A stretch of DNA of 64,000 nucleotides from Bartonella elizabethae F9251 = ATCC 49927 (GTDB taxonomy: Bacteria > Pseudomonadota > Alphaproteobacteria > Rhizobiales > Rhizobiaceae): assembly GCF_000518165.1 (NCBI RefSeq), contig NZ_JADB01000003.1:215954-279953 (forward strand). The letters run 5' to 3'. A program made the position numbers and the translations under genes. How positions within the stretch are numbered: position 1 is the stretch's first letter; each line of letters begins with the position of its first letter. Below the pieces are notes generated by a model. That model did no database searches. It saw nothing but the letters and a program-made list of their open reading frames with translations, and was not told the DNA's origin. Below, piece by piece: positions 1 to 8,764 of the stretch.

Positions 1-135
1 CGCCTCGAATGTATCGGCTTCATTACCCGCATTGTCTGTGATGGTTGCCGTTAAAAGACGTTGGTAAAAAACTTCATGAACAAGCTTATCCCCTACCTTC
101 ACCTCAATAAAGGGATGTGTGCGCATTAATCCCAT
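1..135 (-). CDS. Phage late control protein D (gpD-like), N-terminal part, cut by window edge
   Basis: Only the first 45 codons lie in the window. They begin MGLMRTHPFIEVKVGDKL and continue into a beta-rich stretch ending NAGNEADTFEA. The pattern of a short N-terminal strand, then 'V..G', then 'D.....D.F.' is typical of gpD/VgrG-type baseplate hub proteins, which form the spike-bearing hub of contractile tails. The start codon overlaps the end of the gpX-like gene (stop at 126-128), as in P2-like tail operons of alphaproteobacteria. The start could also be the ATG at 126. Whether the gene is intact cannot be seen. Family assignment rests on both sequence pattern and neighbours. Confidence 0.65.
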   Translation of the reverse strand, partial: MGLMRTHPFIEVKVGDKLVHEVFYQRLLTATITDNAGNEADTFEA

Positions 136-380
136 AGCCGTTTGACCACGCTGTTCTTTTCTTGGGGGATAAATTCAGGCAGAAAAACTTTTAAGCCCCG
201 CGGCAAAAAAGCATCATACCCAGCGATCTCTGGATTAGCCTCCAGTGTAGCTTCTAAATAACCTTTCAGTAAACCCGCTTGCCTCCGATCTCCTAAAACA
301 GACAAGACATGATGATAACAAATCAGGTCTAAACTCATATCCTCTAATTCAATCACGAGCTGCTTTGCGGGGATCTTCAT
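126..380 (-). CDS. Phage tail protein X (gpX/LysM-like)
   Basis: This 84-residue protein has the layout of P2 gpX: an N-terminal 'D.ICY.....' stretch, a central 'V...NP.IA...A.LP.GLKV.LPEF' core, and a hydrophilic C-terminus ending near 'LWD'. The ATG of this gene overlaps the stop of the upstream reading frame (ATGA type, 377-380), and its own end overlaps the gpD-like gene. This is the tight coupling of a tail operon. GpX is a small tail protein of contractile-tailed phages. Because the upstream frame lacks a start, the module looks like a prophage remnant, although this small gene itself is intact. Confidence 0.7.
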   Translation of the reverse strand: MKIPAKQLVIELEDMSLDLICYHHVLSVLGDRRQAGLLKGYLEATLEANPEIAGYDAFLPRGLKVFLPEFIPQEKNSVVKRLWD

Positions 381-514
381 GGCATATCCTCCTCTTGCTC
401 CCCTTGGTATTGCCCTATTTGATATGGCCCCACTTGATATTGACCTTGTGGTTTTCCCCCATCAAAAAACGGCAACAGACTAATGGAATGGCGAATACGC
501 CCCGATTGACCAGA
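377..514 (-). pseudogene. Headless phage tail gene fragment upstream of gpX (possibly gpU)
   Basis: An open frame of 45 codons ends in TGA overlapping the gpX ATG. It begins right after a TAA at 515-517 and has no start codon before its coding-like part (SGRIRHSISLLPFFDGG). Its end is a low-complexity run of Q-Y and Q-G residues. P2-like operons place gpU directly before gpX/gpD, and the 'R.R.SISLLPF' stretch could be the last strand of a gpU-like protein. That assignment is inferred mainly from position. Upstream of 514 no further phage coding sequence is seen, so this is probably the left border of a decayed prophage segment. Confidence 0.45.
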
Positions 515-550
515 TTAATTTGTCATAAAATTCATAAAGTTATTCACTAT

Positions 551-748
551 TTAAAGTTTTCTTAATTCCGTCACTGGAACACCACCAATTCCCCAATTAT
601 CCGTGTCCACTTCATCAATTACGACAACAGTCGTTCTCGGATTTTTATTAAGAACATCAACCAATAATTGAGTGGCTCCTTCAATCAGCTGTCGCTTTTG
701 TTCAGAGGTAACATCTTCATTAGTAATTTTAATGTTTACGTAAGGCAT
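551..748 (-). CDS. 4-oxalocrotonate tautomerase family protein
   Basis: The 65-residue protein starts Met-Pro-Tyr-Val, so Pro-2 becomes the N-terminal catalytic base after Met removal, the hallmark of the tautomerase superfamily. The 'G.T.L....L.K.P..T.V.IDEV..DNWG.GG' pattern matches small 4-OT subunits, which assemble as hexamers. The natural substrate of such orphan copies is usually unknown. The start is well supported by GGAGATCCT just before ATG. The first 20 bases overlap the end of the upstream membrane-protein gene, suggesting co-transcription. Full length for the family. Confidence 0.85.
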   Translation of the reverse strand: MPYVNIKITNEDVTSEQKRQLIEGATQLLVDVLNKNPRTTVVVIDEVDTDNWGIGGVPVTELRKL

Positions 749-1247
749 AGGATCTCCATAATTTATAAATATTGAATAAAGTAGCTAAAATAAACGAACA
801 TGAAAAGATTAACACATAACAGATATGCATCTTAAAATTAGTATTTATCGGCGATAACATGCAGGTTGCGAGCAGAAAAATAGTGTTTATTGATACACGA
901 AAAAGAAATTGAGCAGAGATAAATAAATCAATCCAGACTAAATAGTCTGAGACTTCATAGGCTATCGGCGCCCCTCGTAAAGGAAAGATCAAAGTAAAGG
1001 GCATGTATAGCATCGTCGAAAGCAAATAACCTGTAACCGTATCTTCATCCAACAGAACAAATAGCCAAGTTCTTATTGAAATAGACGTCAGAAAAACGAA
1101 GCGCATCAATATTATTGCTATAGTGGATACTGATGACATGCGGACCAAAAAAATTTTCATAACATCAATGTACATTAACTGTCGAATCTTTGCCTGAGTA
1201 GCGATGAAAAAGCTGCTCGTACATGTCAATAACACAGCGCCCTGCAT
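729..1247 (-). CDS. Unidentified multi-pass membrane protein
   Basis: This 172-residue protein has about four hydrophobic segments, roughly residues 1-18, 38-66, 75-90 and 120-160, and a basic C-terminus (LWRSYALRKH). I do not recognise the family. The arrangement could be the C-terminal half of a larger transporter or flippase. The ATG lies immediately after the TAG of the FAD-protein gene, preceded only by AGG, so translation would depend on coupling. Its 3' end overlaps the tautomerase start. It may be a truncated remnant rather than a complete gene, and its operon position suggests an earlier shared function with the FAD protein. Confidence 0.45.
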   Translation of the reverse strand: MQGAVLLTCTSSFFIATQAKIRQLMYIDVMKIFLVRMSSVSTIAIILMRFVFLTSISIRTWLFVLLDEDTVTGYLLSTMLYMPFTLIFPLRGAPIAYEVSDYLVWIDLFISAQFLFRVSINTIFLLATCMLSPINTNFKMHICYVLIFSCSFILATLFNIYKLWRSYALRKH

Positions 1248-1248
1248 C

Positions 1249-2982
1249 CTACAGTGCTCGCGAATTAACGAACGGTCTAGGCAAAATATATGTATAAAAG
1301 TTTATTCCCTCTACGGGGTTACCCAACACCCATAGTGTGTTTTGTACTTGTCCTTCTGTGTTTATAGGATGCTGATGACAATCAATGTCAATACCACCGG
1401 GATGATATCCATGATTGATAAATGGCCTAATAATGCCCTGAGAAACAAGATTGCGAATAAAAGAAGAATTGTCATCAAAAAGAGAAAAACTATCAATCTT
1501 AGCTTTTATCAGCACATCTCCTTCAACTAAACTACTCTCATCTTGGAAAATGGGATGTATTTCGAAACGACCAGTATCAGCATTGAGAACCAATGTGGGG
1601 GACGGGCCGCCAGCCAGAGTTACAATACCAGCTTCCATCAATGCCTTCAGTTCTTTGTTCCGCTGCATCGGGGGTCCTACAGAAATACGATTGAAATTCG
1701 GATTGAAATGTTCAATAAAGTATTTATGAGATGAATCCGTTAACCCACCAAAATCGATTGCAGCGCGTAAGATATCTCGAACATCTCGCAACACATCCGT
1801 AGCTGCCTTCACTGGGCCATCAACATTACCTGCAGTAGAAGCAAAAAGATCTTCCTCCAAGTACTCAATAAAGAATTGTGTATAGTCATCCAAAGATGTG
1901 AATGTTTTATTTTGATGAGGATATAATAACTCTTGAATACACTGCTTATCTTTAGGAGTAACAATATAAGATTCAGGGGAGAGCCAACGCCCCAGTTGCG
2001 TACTTCGATAAACGTAGCTCATTTCTTTAAGCAACAATGGTAAAATCTGCGTTTCAAAATTTATCTGTGGCGAACCGGTAGCAATGCTATATTGTTCACC
2101 ATCACCTTTCTGATTAACTCCACGGCTACTAAAAGGCAATGTTTGACGAGAAAATAGAGCTATCGTAGGCTCTTTTCCGCTTGGTATGTAGTGCAACTGA
2201 CCAGCATCTTCAGTAAAATTACCACCGCGACCATAAGTCAATTGCGATAAAACATCATAGGCGCTTAATCCAATTCCTTGCATCAAAACATGAGATCGAG
2301 GCGCTATAGAATTCAGCTGTTCGATTGGATAAGGAGTTGAATAATAGTCTAAAAGCGCATTTTTTATTTGATGAGCAGCCACAAACTGTTGCAAACTCTC
2401 ATCATGCTGAGAATATATATTCTTACCATGGCCTGTCGTGATATAAACGAAATCTGCACTGTAATGATGACCGTCTGCCAGAACAATATCCATCTTATTG
2501 TTCTCTGGGCAAAGATGGAGATTTTCAGCTCTTTGTCGAATCTCCTTAATACGAATACCTGAAGGTAAATTCTGTGTGAACTCTCTGTAAGCCAAAGATA
2601 GATATTCGCCTAATAAGCGACGTGATAAATAATCATTTTCTTTGATCTCTCTCCCATCATATTTTGTACGAGAAAAAACACCGTTAATATTACGATAGCC
2701 TTGTTGAATAGCCCATTGATAAAAATTGGGACCTTTACGAATAAGACCCACATTCTTAACTGTATCATCACCAAACAAAGTAATTTGACAAGCTACTGTG
2801 TTAACCAACAAATGATCTGGCTAGTGTATACTATGCACGCCAGTTCCCATCTCGTTGGGATCAATCAATAAAATATCAATATTCCCAGAAAATGGATAAT
2901 GACAATAAAGCGTGAGCAAACGTTCAAGAATACTGATTCCACGAGGGCCAACGCCTAAAATAGCAACTGTAGAGTGAAGCAT
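1249..2982 (-). pseudogene. FAD/NAD(P)-binding protein interrupted by an amber codon
   Basis: The natural start is ATG at 2982, behind an AGGGGG ribosome site. The N-terminus (TVAILGVGPRGISILERLL) is a GxGxxG dinucleotide-binding fold of the FAD_NAD_binding_9 type. Codon 54 (2821-2823) is TAG. The frame then continues without interruption for 523 more codons, with PDHLLVNTVACQITLF at the break. Homologues have a Gln at this place ('QP.HLL.NT'), so a single C-to-T change explains the stop. Later features fit the family, such as 'DFVYITTGHG' near residue 178. A TTG at 2811 could restart translation, but would give a protein without the first nucleotide-binding motif. Function unknown; the family includes oxidoreductases and monooxygenase-like enzymes. 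Confidence 0.75.
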
Positions 2983-3075
2983 ATTATCATCCCCCTATAA
3001 TAATTCAACCTTCATAAAATATTTAAAAAATGGCTTGACAAATTTTCTCAGCCTTTAGTGAAAGTTACAAATTTA

Positions 3076-4224
3076 TCAAACACCAACTATCTTTTTACAA
3101 AGACAATATTGACAGATTCCGGCAGCGGCAAAAAGTGCTAAGGCACCACAGATAACCGAAAATATAATAGTATATGAACCAAATTGCATAAGACCGGTCA
3201 ATAAAGGCCCCAGTATTTGGCCGAAACCGTAAGTTAATGTAATAAATCCGAATAAATTTATACCATATGGTGCACGTAAACGCTTGGCTAACAGCATAAC
3301 CAAACAGGTCGTCCCCATAAAAGTGAATCCAAAACCTAGGCAATTGAAGATGACCAAAATAGGAAACTGGTTGAAGAGTGTCAATAAGACGCATCCTGCT
3401 TGGATAAGCAAATTGAACATCAGACAACGTAATATCCCCCACCGATGTGCAGCCCACAACCAGATAAAACAACTGGGAACAATGGCACTTCCAACAAGCG
3501 ACCATAAGTGACTCGCAAGGAGTTGGAAATGAAATGTTTTAGCCATCAAAGGAAGATATGTTGCGACAATAATGTAACCGAATCCGGCTAACCCATAAAG
3601 TAGAGCGAGTTCCCACCAAACAATATTTTCATGCACTAACGGTACCTTAACAGAAAATTGAGGCACATCAATACGCCGTGGAAACAGAATAAATAATAAA
3701 AGCAGCAATACAACAGATATTAAGCCGGCTCCCAACCAAATATTTGTCGCGTCAAGCGCCTTATTCAAACCAATGATAACGTATTCATTACCCAGTAGAA
3801 TACCAACTCCTACACCTGCATAAAGCGAAGCAACAACCCGCCCGTTATGGCTATGCTGCATAACCATAATAGAACCAAAAACCATCATCGCTGCACTTGC
3901 AACACCAGCAATAAAACGGATTAAAAAAACTAAGTAAAAGCTTGCCGTTAATGCCATGGAGATAATAAGTGCACTCGTCACTATGGCCGCACCAGATAGC
4001 ATGCGAGGAGCAAGAGAGATATTCCCAATTCTACCAAACGTAAAGAACATACTCCCAACTAAATAACCACCATAATTAGCACTGGCTATATAAGAAAGTT
4101 GATGAAAGGTAAACAACCCCTCATCCAACATAACTGGCAATATCGGTGTATAGAGGAATCGCCCAATACCCATCCCCAAAGTCATGACAACCATACCGAA
4201 TAAAGCGATTTTGAAAGAATTCAA
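3076..4224 (-). CDS. MFS transporter, YbfB/YjiJ type
   Basis: The 382-residue protein has about twelve membrane segments. Its N-terminal motif 'GMGIGRFLYTPILPVM' is the signature of the YbfB/YjiJ (MFS_4) group, whose substrates are mostly unknown. The coordinates use a TTG at 4224 because the frame has no ATG before the first membrane helix. The first in-frame ATG (4194) would remove part of that helix. An ATG with AAGGA sequences just upstream (4248-4250) lies one base out of frame, separated by a run of seven Gs. See the separate entry. The downstream FAD-protein gene on the same strand is broken, so the transporter may have lost its partner. Confidence 0.8.
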   Translation of the reverse strand: MNSFKIALFGMVVMTLGMGIGRFLYTPILPVMLDEGLFTFHQLSYIASANYGGYLVGSMFFTFGRIGNISLAPRMLSGAAIVTSALIISMALTASFYLVFLIRFIAGVASAAMMVFGSIMVMQHSHNGRVVASLYAGVGVGILLGNEYVIIGLNKALDATNIWLGAGLISVVLLLLLFILFPRRIDVPQFSVKVPLVHENIVWWELALLYGLAGFGYIIVATYLPLMAKTFHFQLLASHLWSLVGSAIVPSCFIWLWAAHRWGILRCLMFNLLIQAGCVLLTLFNQFPILVIFNCLGFGFTFMGTTCLVMLLAKRLRAPYGINLFGFITLTYGFGQILGPLLTGLMQFGSYTIIFSVICGALALFAAAGICQYCLCKKIVGV

Positions 4225-4241
4225 ATCTAGATGATTATTTT

Positions 4242-4268
4242 CCCCCCCATTCCTTATTATTCCTTTAA
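4242..4268 (-). promoter_or_regulatory. Poly-G tract and out-of-frame start of the MFS gene
   Basis: Reading the - strand there are AAAGGA and AAGGA, then ATG (4250-4248), then the rest of a 7-G run (4242-4248). With seven Gs this ATG opens only seven codons and stops at TAG (4227-4229). With eight or five Gs it would read straight into the transporter as MGGENNHLDLNSF. This is the layout of a slipped-strand translational switch. It could equally be a simple frameshift mutation in a decaying gene, or a sequencing miscount. Confidence 0.45.
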
Positions 4269-4651
4269 CTGGTTATATTTCTCATCCGCGTCTCATCTTA
4301 TCATAACAGCCTTTAGCTCAAAAAATAAAAGCAGATCTCTTTATTTTAATGACCATTACAATATATTTAATGTTCTAGTGTCAACATCACTGAATCAATG
4401 ACATAATAACAGATTGAATTAAATGTGTTTTTATGTTATCCATCGATCTTTGTTTTTTATCTCGATATTTTAAATGATTAACTGAAACAATTATAGATGC
4501 AGTCATAAATTTTACTTCTTTCAAAATCATTTTTTCATTTGCGGCAAAACTGAATAAACAACTCAACTGATTTGCCACTCATTTTCATAAAAAGGAATTC
4601 TGCTTCTTCTAGGGGAAATTGTTATTGAGGCTGATATGAAATTGAAGAGTT
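4269..4651. other. Intergenic region, no gene seen
   Basis: AT-rich DNA between the MFS gene and tRNA-Arg. A 63-codon frame on the - strand (4387-4578) lacks a convincing ribosome site and resembles no family I know. No repeats, hairpins with T-runs or attachment-site duplications were recognised. Confidence 0.5.
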
Positions 4652-4728
<77 letters not shown>

Positions 4729-5000
4729 TTTACACCGATTATCAAAATCAGTTGTGGTCTTTTAACTAATCATACGATCAGCTTCAATGTTTAAATGATC
4801 ATTCTCATAAAAAAATTACTTATTTGTAATTTATCTAACAACGCAATCTTCTTTCTTTTCTACAATGATACTTTATCTTGAAATAGCTTCTCTTTTTGTC
4901 TTCAATACTCTTTTTATTATAAAAAGAGCTTTGATGATAACTTCAAAACTTTCAAAAAATAAGTTACAAGATAAATTATAAGTATCAGGATAATTCTTAA

Positions 5001-5774
5001 ATGACTACATTACCAAGTCGCTTTCATTTTATTTCCGCAGAAACTGAGGAGGCTCTCAAAGCTACCCAGAAATTAATTTCCGTCTACGGTCATTCTTCTC
5101 TGGAAGAAACTGATATTGTTGTTGCAATCGGTGGTGATGGAACAATGTTACAAACCGTACGAGATGTTATGAACACTGGAAAACCCATTTACGGTATGAA
5201 TCAAGGTTCTGTAGGATTTCTTATGAATGAATTTCATGAAAAAAAATTGCCCAATCGTATTGCTGTTGCCCATAAAAAAGAAATTCATCCCTTGCGCATG
5301 ATTGCAAAAGCTGACTATCAAGAATCGATCGAGGCACTTGCAATTAATGAAGTATCCCTCTTTCGACAATCTTATCAAGCAGCAAAAATTCGCATCACCA
5401 TTGATAACAACATACGCATGGAACAGTTAAGTTGTGATGGTATCCTCGTCGCGACACCGGCAGGATCGACTGCCTATAATTTATCAGCACAAGGACCTAT
5501 TCTCCCCCTTATGGCCCCCCTTATGGCCCTCACCCCTGTGAGCCCTTTTCGCCCAAGACGTTGGCATGGGGCATTGCTTCCCAATACAGTAACAGTGCGT
5601 TTTGATATGCTTGAACCTGACAAACGCCCTGTCAATGCTGCTGCAGATAATGTTGAGGTTAAATCTGTCCATTCAGTGACGATCTCAATGGCAACAGAAG
5701 TAACAGCTTCAATCCTTTTTGACTCAAGTCATTCATGGGATGAACGCATTTTATCAGAACAATTTCGCTATTAA
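5001..5774 (+). CDS. nadK: NAD kinase
   Basis: This enzyme phosphorylates NAD to NADP using ATP or polyphosphate. The 257-residue protein carries GGDGT at residues 44-48, the NE pair at 116-117 and the glycine-rich ATPAGSTAY block at 151-159, all active-site motifs of the family. Length and the 'LTPVSPFRPRRW' stretch match short rhizobial NAD kinases. ATG is preceded by AGGA about 11 bases upstream. Residues 165-178 contain a small direct repeat (PLMAPLMAL) where relatives usually have Glu and Leu instead of the two Met. The length is unchanged, so activity is probably kept. Monocistronic on the + strand. Confidence 0.93.
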   Translation: MTTLPSRFHFISAETEEALKATQKLISVYGHSSLEETDIVVAIGGDGTMLQTVRDVMNTGKPIYGMNQGSVGFLMNEFHEKKLPNRIAVAHKKEIHPLRMIAKADYQESIEALAINEVSLFRQSYQAAKIRITIDNNIRMEQLSCDGILVATPAGSTAYNLSAQGPILPLMAPLMALTPVSPFRPRRWHGALLPNTVTVRFDMLEPDKRPVNAAADNVEVKSVHSVTISMATEVTASILFDSSHSWDERILSEQFRY

Positions 5775-5919
5775 TGATTGTATTATGCGCTTTATATGTA
5801 TATGATTGTTATAGTTGGCTTTTTTTGAAAGTATCTTAATACTCTTTAAGAGTAGAGAGTGTTGGTTGTACTTATTATTGAGATAGCGAAGTTAAAAGCA
5901 CAGAGCAATTGATAAAAAA

Positions 5920-7323
5920 ATGATACCATCTTTGAATAGTTTTGATGATTTAGGTCTTTCCGCAAAGGTTATTAATGCAGTAAAGTCAGCAGGATATACA
6001 GTTCCAACACCTATTCAAAGTGAAACAATTCCTCATGTCCTTCAAAGAAAAGATGTTCTAGGAATCGCTCAAACAGGAACGGGTAAAACCGCCTCTTTCG
6101 TATTGCCTATGCTCACTCTCCTTGAAAAAGGTCGTGCAAGAGCACGAATGCCCCGTACACTTATCTTAGAACCAACACGGGAAATCGCAGCTCAAGTTGA
6201 AGAAAATTTCGATAAATACGGAATAAATCATCGTTTAAATGTTGCTCTTTTAATTGGTGGTGTTTCTTTTGAACACCAAGATCGTAAACTGGAACGAGGA
6301 GCGGATGTGCTTATCGCAACACCAGGGCGTCTTCTTGATCATTTCGAGCGTGGTAAATTACTCCTGATGGGCGTTGAAATCCTTGTTATTGATGAAGCTG
6401 ATCGCATGTTGGATATGGGCTTTATTCCTGATATTGAACGTATCTGTAAACTAACACCTTTCACGCGTCAAACTTTGTTTTTTTCAGCAACAATGGCGCC
6501 AGAAATCACAAAGCTAACAAAACAATTTTTACATTCTCCTGTATCTGTTGAAGTGACAAAAGCATCTTCAACAGCAACCACAGTTACACAACGGCTTGTC
6601 AAATCTGGAAATAAGTCATGGGATAAAAGAGCGGTTTTACGAGAGCTTATCCAAAATGAAGGTTCTAAGCTTCAAAATGCTATTATTTTCTGTAATCGAA
6701 AGAGAGACATCTCTGAACTTTTTAGGTCACTCATCAAACATAACTTTAATGTAGGCGCACTTCATGGAGATATGGATCAATATTCACGCATGAATACCCT
6801 AGCCGACTTTAAAAATAATAAACTTACGCTTCTGGTTGCTTCTGATGTTGCTGCTCGTGGACTTGATATCCCAGCGGTAAGTCATGTATTTAATTATGAT
6901 GTTCCTACACATGCTGAAGACTATATCCATCGAATTGGTCGTACAGGGCGTGCAAATCGTCGTGGAAAAGCCTTTACAATCGTAACAAAAGATGATCAAA
7001 AATATATCAACGCCATTGAAGAAATAAGCAATGAAAAAATTGAATGGCTCAATGGAGATCTTTCGACTTTAATAACCGATGATCAAACAGAAGATATTGT
7101 TGTAAAGAAAAAATCTTCACAATCATCAAAGAAAACTGCTGCCAAAGAGCCTCTTGCCCCTCCTAAAAAGACTGTAAAAGAGAATAAAGTAGATTATATC
7201 AAAAATGTGAAACGTAAAGAAAATCCATCCGAGCAACAACACTCACGAAAAAATAGGAATTACGTGCCTCTTGGATTTGGTGACGATATTCCTGCATTCA
7301 TGCTCATAAAAACGCGTAGATAA
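5920..7323 (+). CDS. DEAD-box ATP-dependent RNA helicase (RhlE-like)
   Basis: An RNA helicase likely to act in ribosome assembly or RNA decay. In order, the 467 residues show the Q motif (PTPIQ, 29-33), Walker A AQTGTGKT (50-57), PTREIAAQ (85-92), TPGRLLD (134-140), DEAD (158-161), SAT (189-191), and later ARGLD and HRIGRTGRA in the second RecA domain. A lysine-rich, probably disordered tail follows from about residue 385, as in RhlE proteins, which use such tails to bind RNA. The start ATG has only a weak purine-rich upstream site. Transcribed alone and convergent with the second glutamyl-tRNA synthetase gene. Confidence 0.92.
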   Translation: MIPSLNSFDDLGLSAKVINAVKSAGYTVPTPIQSETIPHVLQRKDVLGIAQTGTGKTASFVLPMLTLLEKGRARARMPRTLILEPTREIAAQVEENFDKYGINHRLNVALLIGGVSFEHQDRKLERGADVLIATPGRLLDHFERGKLLLMGVEILVIDEADRMLDMGFIPDIERICKLTPFTRQTLFFSATMAPEITKLTKQFLHSPVSVEVTKASSTATTVTQRLVKSGNKSWDKRAVLRELIQNEGSKLQNAIIFCNRKRDISELFRSLIKHNFNVGALHGDMDQYSRMNTLADFKNNKLTLLVASDVAARGLDIPAVSHVFNYDVPTHAEDYIHRIGRTGRANRRGKAFTIVTKDDQKYINAIEEISNEKIEWLNGDLSTLITDDQTEDIVVKKKSSQSSKKTAAKEPLAPPKKTVKENKVDYIKNVKRKENPSEQQHSRKNRNYVPLGFGDDIPAFMLIKTRR

Positions 7324-7380
7324 ACCCGTGTTTCATTCTACACGTAAAAATAAATAAAAAATGCTTTTAAAAAGTTTCTC

Positions 7381-8754
7381 TTATTTCCTAGAGAGTCTTT
7401 CTATTACCTTTTCGCGCCCTAAAAGCTGTAAAAGCTTTCCCATTTCTGGTCCATGATCAATGCCCGTAAGTGCTTGACGTAATGGCATAAATAAAGACTT
7501 TCCTTTCCGCCCCGTTTTTTCTTTTAATGCTGTCGTCCAGACTTGCCAACTTTCATCCTTCAATACCCCCTCAGGTAAGAAATTGAGTGACTGCTGTACA
7601 AACTCACGGTCCTCTCGTGCCACAGTATCAAAACTCTTTTCTTCATGAATAATTTTCCACCACAAGACAGCATCATTGACTTTATCAATATTGCTTCTTA
7701 TCGCATTCCAGAAATATTCCGCCTTTTCTCCTTTAATAGAAAGATTTTGAAGACGCGTTTTAACGTCATCATAATTTAGTTCATGAACAAGATGACTATT
7801 CAAAGTATAAAGATCAGAAATATCAAATTTTGCAATGGACTTTGATGTATTTTGTAAATTAAAATGTTCTAAAAGCGCTTCTTGATGGGGGTAGGGATGC
7901 ACATTTTGTGATGTCCCAATCAAAACAGCAAGACACTGAACAGCTATCGATTCAAATCCTTCTTCCCGTAGGGAACGAATAGAAAGATCATTGTTACGTT
8001 TTGAAAATCCTTTTCCTAAAACTGTTGCCAATAAATTGAAATGACCAAAAACCGGTAATTCCGCATCAAGAGCTTTAAAAAGAGCAATCTGAGCTCCTGT
8101 ATTTGTAACATGATCATCGCCACGAATAATATGTGTAATGGCCATATCGACATCATCCACAACAGACGGTAATGTATAAAGATAGGTTCCATCTTCACGA
8201 ATAAGAATAGGATCTGAAAGAGAAGCTAAATCTATCGTCTGATTTCCCTTTACAGCATCATTCCAGCAAACTTCTGTTCGCTTTGTTTGCAAAGGATTAT
8301 TTTCAAAATTAGGAAGAAGAAAACGCCAATGCGGTTTACGACCTTGTGATTCAAAGTTTTTTTTCTCTTCTGCTGTCAACTTCAATGCTGCACGGTCATA
8401 AATGGGAGGCAGTTTGCGTGAAAGCTTTATTTTACGGCGTCGCTCTAATTCTTCTGCTGTTTCATAACAGGGATAAAGCAAACCACGTTGTTTGAGAATT
8501 TCTGCCACTTCATCATATCGATTAAATCGTTTAGATTGGTAATAAATTGCATCTGGTTGAATACCAAGCCATTCAAGATCAACAGCAATAGCATCGATAT
8601 ATTCCTGTTTAGAACGCTCAATATCTGTATCATCATAGCGCAAAATAAACTTTCCTTTATGGGCCCGTGCATAAAGCCAATTGAAAAGCGCACTACGAAT
8701 ATTACCAATATGAATATAACCTGTTGGAGAGGGAGCAAAACGAACTTTAACCAT
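7381..8754 (-). CDS. gltX: Glutamyl-tRNA synthetase, second copy (GltX2 type)
   Basis: A class I aminoacyl-tRNA synthetase that charges tRNA with glutamate. The start at 8754 gives [12 protein letters not shown], the normal N-terminus, with the HIGH-like HIGN at residues 15-18. The KMSKS-like loop reads GKGFSKR. Length is 457 residues. Many alphaproteobacteria have two GluRS. This one is only partly similar to the enzyme encoded at 17683-19113, and the copies often split recognition of tRNA-Glu and tRNA-Gln species together with GatCAB. That division is established for the group but not shown here. It begins 10 bases after nadE, so the two are probably co-transcribed. Confidence 0.92.
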   Translation of the reverse strand: MVKVRFAPSPTGYIHIGNIRSALFNWLYARAHKGKFILRYDDTDIERSKQEYIDAIAVDLEWLGIQPDAIYYQSKRFNRYDEVAEILKQRGLLYPCYETAEELERRRKIKLSRKLPPIYDRAALKLTAEEKKNFESQGRKPHWRFLLPNFENNPLQTKRTEVCWNDAVKGNQTIDLASLSDPILIREDGTYLYTLPSVVDDVDMAITHIIRGDDHVTNTGAQIALFKALDAELPVFGHFNLLATVLGKGFSKRNNDLSIRSLREEGFESIAVQCLAVLIGTSQNVHPYPHQEALLEHFNLQNTSKSIAKFDISDLYTLNSHLVHELNYDDVKTRLQNLSIKGEKAEYFWNAIRSNIDKVNDAVLWWKIIHEEKSFDTVAREDREFVQQSLNFLPEGVLKDESWQVWTTALKEKTGRKGKSLFMPLRQALTGIDHGPEMGKLLQLLGREKVIERLSRK

Positions 8755-8764
8755 AAAAGAATAC

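Noticed and set aside
365..565. 66-codon + strand frame opposite the phage fragment
   Set aside because: Runs antisense to the gpX start and the gpU-like piece, has no ribosome site and reads as hydrophobic random sequence.
4387..4578. 63-codon - strand frame before tRNA-Arg
   Set aside because: No ribosome site, no family resemblance, composition like spacer.
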